A stretch of DNA of 26,006 nucleotides from NCBI GenBank assembly GCA_050692055.1, contig JBOGTC010000054.1, forward strand, positions 1-26,006. Reading direction: 5' to 3'. The position numbers and the translations under genes are program-made. Below are positions 21,973-26,006 of the stretch, piece by piece. Position 1 is the first letter of the stretch. The number at the start of each line of letters is the position of its first letter. The stretch comes from JBOGTC01 sp050692055. GTDB taxonomy: Bacteria > Chloroflexota > Limnocylindria > QHBO01. Below the pieces are notes generated by a model. The model had not been told where the DNA came from and did no database searches. It saw only the letters and a list, made by a program, of their open reading frames with translations.

Positions 21973-22973
21973 CGGCGCATGGCGAGGAGGATTGGCGCGG
22001 CGCCGGCCTGTGCCTTCTCGAACGCCACGCGTGAGCGGATGCCGTGATAGCCCTCGGCGACCACGAGCTGGGCGCAGATCCCGCCCAGCGAATTGCCGGG
22101 ACCCGGCAGGACCACCACGTCCGGCGCATGCTCGCGCAGCGCCACGCGCAGGCTGGCGGCGAAGCGGAACGGCGTAACGAGCTGCTCATCCAGGGTGTAG
22201 CTCGCCAGCTCGGTCGGATCAGTGGACCATGGCGTCCACCGGACGCCGCGGCCGTCGACGAGCGTCACGTTCGGCTCGCGCCAGTCGAGATCGCCCAGCA
22301 GCCGACGGGCGGCGGCCGCGACGTGCTCGACGAGGGGGGTGTGATGCGGCCCGTGCAGCGCCAGCCGCACCGGGAAGGCCCGCTCTCCGACCCGCACCTG
22401 CGGCAGCGCCGCGAGGAGCCGATCGACGCCCGACTCCGTCCCGGCCAGGACGGTGAAGCCGCCAAGATCGACACTGCGGTGCGCGCTCCCGTTGCCGGCG
22501 GCAAGGGCGTGGTCCACGGCTGCGGCGAGTCCAGGGCTCGGCCGCCAGTCGGCATCGGTCAGGGGATAGATGACCTGCCCTCCGGGCCCGTCCTCGGGAA
22601 GCGGCTGCTCCTGGAGGAGCGCCATGTCCTGGACGAGGCGGAACGCGTCGTCGAAGGCGAGCGCCCCCGATGCGGCGAGCGCCGTATACCAGCCCATCGA
22701 GTTGCCCACCACGGCGACGACTTCGTGGTCGGCGGCGATCCGCTCCGCGTCGAGCAGTCCCAGCAGGAAGGTGAGCGCCGAAGCATTGGCCGGACGGAGA
22801 TGCAACCGCGGGTCGAAGCGATCGGCGGCGTCGAGCTCCGCGAGCGACGGCAGCTCGTACCCGCCGCGCAGCTCCTCCGCGCGCCGCACCCACGGATGGT
22901 CGATGCGCAGCAGGCCCAGGCTGGACGCCCCATAGGCCCCCCGTCCCGGGAAGGCGACGAGCGCGCGGGTCAC
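21969..22973 (-). CDS. FabD-like acyltransferase-domain protein
   Basis: 334 residues from GTG 22973, which overlaps the E1 stop codon (GTGA). The open frame extends far upstream antisense to E1, but that part is not gene-like. The fold is that of malonyl-CoA:ACP transacylase: ALVAFPGRGAY at the start, nucleophile Ser92 in VVGNSMGWYTAL, likely catalytic His210 in LHGPHHTPL, and a C-terminal LPGPGNSLGG. The normal motif is GHSxG, so GNSMG with Asn before Ser is unusual, and the opening QGSQ-type sequence is replaced by FPGRGAYG. Function is probably acyl transfer to an unknown carrier; no ACP, KS or other fatty-acid gene is adjacent. The tight coupling to the fused E1 hints that both handle one acyl group. 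Confidence 0.85.
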   Translation of the reverse strand: MTRALVAFPGRGAYGASSLGLLRIDHPWVRRAEELRGGYELPSLAELDAADRFDPRLHLRPANASALTFLLGLLDAERIAADHEVVAVVGNSMGWYTALAASGALAFDDAFRLVQDMALLQEQPLPEDGPGGQVIYPLTDADWRPSPGLAAAVDHALAAGNGSAHRSVDLGGFTVLAGTESGVDRLLAALPQVRVGERAFPVRLALHGPHHTPLVEHVAAAARRLLGDLDWREPNVTLVDGRGVRWTPWSTDPTELASYTLDEQLVTPFRFAASLRVALREHAPDVVVLPGPGNSLGGICAQLVVAEGYHGIRSRVAFEKAQAGAAPILLAMRR

Positions 22974-25237
22974 GGGTGAGCCTCCGCCGCCGGCCGGCCG
23001 CGCACGAGCGCGCTTCCCGCGGCGACGATCTGATCCGCTCCGACCAGCACGGCTGCGCTGGCCGGGCCCAGCGGGACGAACGAGTCGACGGCTCGGACCG
23101 ATGCACTCTGCTCGCCGATTCCGGCCTCTGCCAGGTCGGCCACGATGGCGTCGGCCACGCCCGCGCCGGTCGCTCGGCACTCGTCGACCACGAGCACCCG
23201 GCCGACGTCTGCGGCCTGCGCGCGAATCGCCTCGAGCGGCAGTGGGGCCAGCCAGCGCAGGTCGACGACGCGCGGCACGATGCCGTGGTCCTGGCGCAGC
23301 CGGGCCGCAGCCTGCAGGCTGAGCCTCAGCCCGTTCGCATACGTGACGATCAGCAGATCGGCGTGCCCATCGGCCTCGCCGTGCAGGCCGACCTCGCCGG
23401 GAAGCAGGTGCTCGGGCAGTGCCGGATAGGGGGCGAGCCAGCCGCCGTCGCCATCCGCCTCCAGGTCCTTCTCGTGGTAGAGCGCGATCGGCTCCAGGAA
23501 GATGACGACCCGTCCGTCCTCGGCTGCCATGGCGACCGCGCCGCGCAGCATGCGGGCTGCGTCGTCGCCGCGAGACGGACATGCGATGGCCACGCCGGGA
23601 ATGTCGCGCAGCGCGCCGATGCTGTTGTCGTTGTGGAAGTGCCCGCCGAACCCCTTCTGATAGGCGAGCCCGGGCACCCGCACCACCATCGGATTGCGAA
23701 ACTGCCCGGAGCTGAAGAACTGGAGGGTCGCCGCCTCGCCGCGAATCTGATCGAGCGCATTGTGCAGGTAGGCCAGGTACTGGATCTCCGGCACGGGCAG
23801 CAGCCCGATCTGTCCCGCGCCCTGCGCGATGCCGAGGATCGAGGTCTCGTCGAGCAGCGTGTCGAAGACACGCGCCAAGCCGAAGCGGCGCTGCAGCCCG
23901 TTGGTCACGCCGTACACGCCGCCCTTGCGACCGACGTCTTCGCCGAACACGATCAGCTCCGGCCGGCGCAGCAGTTCGTCGGCCAGGGCGCTGTTCAGAT
24001 TGGCCGCCAGGGTGCGCCTGCCGCCGGCCTCGCCATCCTCCGGCACAGCGCCGTTGAACGCCTTGCGGCGGTCAGCCTTGCGCACGATGGGATGCGTGGC
24101 GCGCGCGGCGACACGCTTAGGGCGGTACGGTGCCAGCGGTGCGGTGACCTCGGCCGTGGTCTCGAGGCGGGGACGACGGCTGGCCTCCTCCGCCGCGGCC
24201 CAGACCCGGCCGCGCGCGTCGCGCACCAGCTCCCGCAGCGCAGCGGGGGTCGCGGCGCCGGTCTCGATCAGTCGCCGCGCATTGCGCACCAGGGGGTCGC
24301 GCGCCTCGACTCGCTCGATCTCGGCGATGGACCGATAGGCCGGCTCGGCGTCGCTGCCGGCATGGCCCCATAGCCGGACCGTTCGCAGGTGCAGGAAGGC
24401 GGGCTGGCGGCTCGTGCGCACGTGGTCCATCGCGGCGGCGGCGGCGGTCCAGATGTCGTCCAGCTCACCCTCGGCCAGAACGTAGCGCAGGTGCGGCAGC
24501 GAGCCGAACGTGTCGGCGATCCAGCCCTCGGGCGTGGGAACGCTGATGCCGGTGTCGTTGTCCTCGCACACGAAGAGGATCGGCATCGGCAAGCCGACAC
24601 GGACGGCGTAGCGCGCGGTGTTGATCGCCGCCAGCGCCGTGGCGTGGTTCGCGCTGGCGTCTCCGAACGAGCAGATCACCGCCACGTCCGGCGGCAGGCC
24701 GGTGTCGACGTCCATCCGGCGAGCGCGCCCCAGGCTGAAGGCGAGCCCCATGGCCTTGGGCAGGTGGCTGGCGATGGTGCTGGTCTGGGGTGGAATCCAG
24801 AGGGAGCGGCTGCCCCACACCTTGTGCCTTCCCTGGGCGATCGGATCCTCGCGCGACGCCACCACGCCCAGCAGCGTGTCGAAGATCGGCGTGCTGCCCG
24901 GAAGCTGACGTGCCCTGGCCAGCACGAAGCCGCCCGATCGATAGTGCAGGAAGGCCGGATCGTCGATGCGCGACAGCATCCCGAGCACCGCATTGTTCTC
25001 GTGGCCGGCCGAGCCGATGGTGTAGAAGCTGCGGTTCGTCTTCTTCAGCTCGCGCGCCGCCACGTCGAGCTGTCGCGAGGCGACCTGGTCCTCGAACAGC
25101 GCGAGGGCGGCCCCGACCGTCAGCGTGGTGGTCGGCGCGAGCGGGGCAGCCTTCGGGAGCGCCTGGGGCACAGTCGGCGCGGCCTCGAGATATGTGTCGA
25201 GGTTGCCCTCGACGATGGCGACGCGGTCCCAGGTCAT
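22970..25237 (-). CDS. Fused alpha-beta 2-oxoacid dehydrogenase E1 (TPP-dependent)
   Basis: 755 residues joining both E1 subunits. The alpha part (about 60-370) has GSAGHENNAVLGM, HYRSGGFVLARAR and the TPP/Mg site CSFGDASANHATALAAIN ending in CEDND. A linker of about 60 residues leads to the beta part (about 425-755) with VFGEDVGRKGGVYGVTNGL, LLDETSILGIAQGAGQIGL, the activating Glu in PVPEIQYLAY, and GFGGHFHNDNS. It should decarboxylate a 2-oxoacid (branched-chain type most likely) and pass the acyl group to a lipoyl E2. No E2 or E3 gene is in the window. A poorly conserved N-terminal stretch of about 40 residues precedes the domain. ATG 25237 lacks a ribosome binding site, so the start is the least certain point. 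It heads the four-gene operon. Confidence 0.93.
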   Translation of the reverse strand: MTWDRVAIVEGNLDTYLEAAPTVPQALPKAAPLAPTTTLTVGAALALFEDQVASRQLDVAARELKKTNRSFYTIGSAGHENNAVLGMLSRIDDPAFLHYRSGGFVLARARQLPGSTPIFDTLLGVVASREDPIAQGRHKVWGSRSLWIPPQTSTIASHLPKAMGLAFSLGRARRMDVDTGLPPDVAVICSFGDASANHATALAAINTARYAVRVGLPMPILFVCEDNDTGISVPTPEGWIADTFGSLPHLRYVLAEGELDDIWTAAAAAMDHVRTSRQPAFLHLRTVRLWGHAGSDAEPAYRSIAEIERVEARDPLVRNARRLIETGAATPAALRELVRDARGRVWAAAEEASRRPRLETTAEVTAPLAPYRPKRVAARATHPIVRKADRRKAFNGAVPEDGEAGGRRTLAANLNSALADELLRRPELIVFGEDVGRKGGVYGVTNGLQRRFGLARVFDTLLDETSILGIAQGAGQIGLLPVPEIQYLAYLHNALDQIRGEAATLQFFSSGQFRNPMVVRVPGLAYQKGFGGHFHNDNSIGALRDIPGVAIACPSRGDDAARMLRGAVAMAAEDGRVVIFLEPIALYHEKDLEADGDGGWLAPYPALPEHLLPGEVGLHGEADGHADLLIVTYANGLRLSLQAAARLRQDHGIVPRVVDLRWLAPLPLEAIRAQAADVGRVLVVDECRATGAGVADAIVADLAEAGIGEQSASVRAVDSFVPLGPASAAVLVGADQIVAAGSALVRGRPAAEAHP

Positions 25238-25310
25238 AGGCGGTCGGCGAGATGGTGACTCAGCTCGATGAACGGGCGGGCCACGCCATCATACCGCCGC
25301 CGCCGATTGG

Positions 25311-25333
25311 CCTCCGACGCTCAGCGTCGAAGG
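25311..25333. repeat. Palindrome at the small-ORF stop codon
   Basis: CGACGCTCAGCGTCG (25315-25329) is a perfect odd palindrome centred on the stop at 25321-25323, with partial extension to CCT/AGG. In RNA it would form a short GC hairpin. Without a T-run it may be an attenuator, pause or protein site. Confidence 0.4.
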
Positions 25334-25449
25334 AGCGGCCAGTCGCCTCCTCCGCTCGCGGCGACCGAGCAGACCAGGATGAGCGCCTGCAGCAGCAGGC
25401 CTCCGCCCCGCAGCCGGATGCTCCTGAGCCGATGCCATCGCTCGCGCAT
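25321..25449 (-). CDS. Small ORF, predicted 42-residue membrane peptide
   Basis: ATG 25449 is preceded at 7 bases by AAGGAGGTG (25463-25455), one of the best ribosome binding sites in the window. The peptide has a basic N-terminus (MRERWHRLRSIRLR), one hydrophobic helix (LLLQALILVCSVAAS, about residues 18-32) and a short C-terminus (GGGDWPLLRR). It could be a small single-span membrane protein, a leader peptide for the E1 operon 84 bases downstream, or the signal-peptide remnant of a secreted protein whose body was lost. I recognise no family. A GC palindrome lies 12 bases upstream of the ribosome binding site and another at the stop codon. Confidence 0.45.
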   Translation of the reverse strand: MRERWHRLRSIRLRGGGLLLQALILVCSVAASGGGDWPLLRR

Positions 25450-25474
25450 GGGTGCACCTCCTTGCGCTTCCGTC

Positions 25475-25494
25475 CCGCCGGCGCGCGCCGGCGG
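25475..25494. repeat. Perfect 20-bp GC palindrome
   Basis: CCGCCGGCGCGCGCCGGCGG reads the same on both strands. In RNA it folds into a very stable hairpin just upstream of the small ORF's ribosome binding site. It may end EamA transcription, or control translation, or bind a dimeric protein. Confidence 0.55.
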
Positions 25495-25525
25495 TCGACG
25501 GGCACGTGCGCATCACACCTCATGA

Positions 25526-25558
25526 CCGCTTACTGGCCGCTTACTGGCCGCTTACCGA
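25526..25558. repeat. Three 11-bp tandem repeats
   Basis: CCGCTTACTGG at 25526-25536 and 25537-25547, then CCGCTTACCGA at 25548-25558 (two changes at the end). The 11-bp period is about one helical turn, as in direct-repeat operators bound by OmpR/SARP-type regulators. They begin 12 bases downstream of the EamA stop and 77 bases upstream of the small ORF. Confidence 0.65.
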
Positions 25559-25570
25559 GCGAGGGCGGGA

Positions 25571-26006
25571 TCAGGCGCCCACAGAGATGAGGACGATGCC
25601 GACGAGCGCGAGCGCCACGCCGACCTGCCCCAGTCGCGGTAATCGTTCCCCGAGGACCGCGCGCGCGAGGAGCATGGTCACGATCGGGTAGAGGCCCGTG
25701 AGGGCCGCCGCCAGGCCCAGCGGCAGCAACCCCCGCGTCACGACGTAGAGCCCGTTGCCGCCGACGTCGAACAGCCCCGCCGCCGCCACGAGGCGCGCCG
25801 GCACGCGTCTTCGATCGAAGCGGCCGATCGCCAGCACCGCGGCGGTACCCGACGACGCCATTCGACTCAGTACAAGGGCCCAGAGCGGGTCGCCGCCGCG
25901 CGCGGCGAGGTCGACCAGGACGTACCAGGCCCCGAAGCCCACTGCCGCGAGGGCGGCCAGCGCGAGCGCGCGTCGGCCGACCTCGCTCCGGGACGCTCCG
26001 CTGGCC
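25571..26006 (-). CDS. EamA/DMT-superfamily transporter, cut by window edge
   Basis: Only the C-terminal 144 or so residues are inside the window. The frame continues without interruption to base 26006, and the GTG at 25942 is merely internal. The visible part is the second EamA repeat with about five hydrophobic helices: ALAALAAVGFGAWYVLVDLA, LVLSRMASSG, LYVVTRGLLPLGLAAALTGL, YPIVTMLLARAVLGERL (the conserved P-x-x-T and GE motif) and QVGVALALVGIVLISVG. Drug/metabolite transporters of this type export amino acids or other metabolites; substrate unknown. It reads toward the E1 operon but is separated from it by a structured region. Confidence 0.9.
   Translation of the reverse strand, partial: ASGASRSEVGRRALALAALAAVGFGAWYVLVDLAARGGDPLWALVLSRMASSGTAAVLAIGRFDRRRVPARLVAAAGLFDVGGNGLYVVTRGLLPLGLAAALTGLYPIVTMLLARAVLGERLPRLGQVGVALALVGIVLISVGA

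Larger units (their letters stand above)
25238..25570. other. Structured intergenic region upstream of the E1 operon
   Basis: About 330 bases between the E1 start and the EamA stop, both minus strand. It contains a 42-codon ORF with a strong ribosome binding site (25449-25321), an imperfect palindrome at its stop (25311-25333), a perfect 20-bp palindrome upstream (25475-25494) and three 11-bp tandem repeats (25526-25558). Promoter elements for the E1 operon must lie here, but I find no clear -10. Confidence 0.55.

Noticed and set aside
21969..23582. N-terminal extension of the acyltransferase to 23582
   Set aside because: The extra residues are Arg/Gly/Pro-rich and lie in another frame of the E1 gene; GTG 22973 overlapping the E1 stop is the natural start.
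22970..25237. Frameshift or assembly fusion of separate E1 alpha and beta genes
   Set aside because: The frame is continuous through a linker of about 60 residues with both domains intact, and fused E1 proteins are known in several bacterial groups.

Overview
This is a GC-rich, densely packed bacterial chromosome window. It looks like a terrestrial or freshwater Chloroflexota (Limnocylindria/Ellin6529-like), with a deep-branching Actinomycetota as the alternative. That placement is inferred from gene content: cyclase-NB-ARC-TPR giants, GYD proteins, half-size TSUP transporters, an XRE-cupin regulator, and a mix of Shine-Dalgarno and apparently leaderless starts. No marker gene settles it. I see no rRNA, CRISPR array, transposase or phage gene.

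Layout. 1-870: noncoding DNA with three perfect DnaA boxes around one small unknown gene. 871-1850: a response-regulator/helical-protein pair and tRNA-Arg(UCU). 1989-4652: a large cyclase/NB-ARC/TPR signalling protein. 4745-6762: a flavin monooxygenase-like oxidoreductase divergent from an HxlR regulator, with a perfect inverted repeat between them. 6763-8230: a decayed stretch with an orphan promoter/start, a doubly broken XRE-cupin regulator and an intact GYD protein. 8332-10866: a second cyclase/NB-ARC/TPR protein. 10863-11984: a recombination scar joining a 3'-truncated PPOX gene to a 5'-truncated M24 gene.

11939-17975 is the most coherent system: two divergent operons around one FadR-type operator. 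On the minus strand FadR is coupled to two half-length TauE/SafE (TSUP) exporters. On the plus strand an ABC ATPase, two different permeases, a substrate-binding lipoprotein and a fumarylacetoacetase-family hydrolase follow. Gene content suggests import of a small organic (possibly sulfonated or aromatic) compound, hydrolysis of a catabolite and export of an anion. The substrate is not determined by sequence.

17996-19804: a double-DUF4333 lipoprotein and an MFS transporter with an apparently leaderless start. 25237-19828 (minus strand): a tight four-gene operon of fused alpha-beta 2-oxoacid dehydrogenase E1, FabD-like acyltransferase, AlkA-like glycosylase and GT1-like glycosyltransferase. 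25238-25570: an unusual intergenic region with a 42-codon membrane-peptide ORF behind a near-perfect ribosome binding site, a 20-bp perfect palindrome and three 11-bp tandem repeats. An EamA transporter runs off the right edge.
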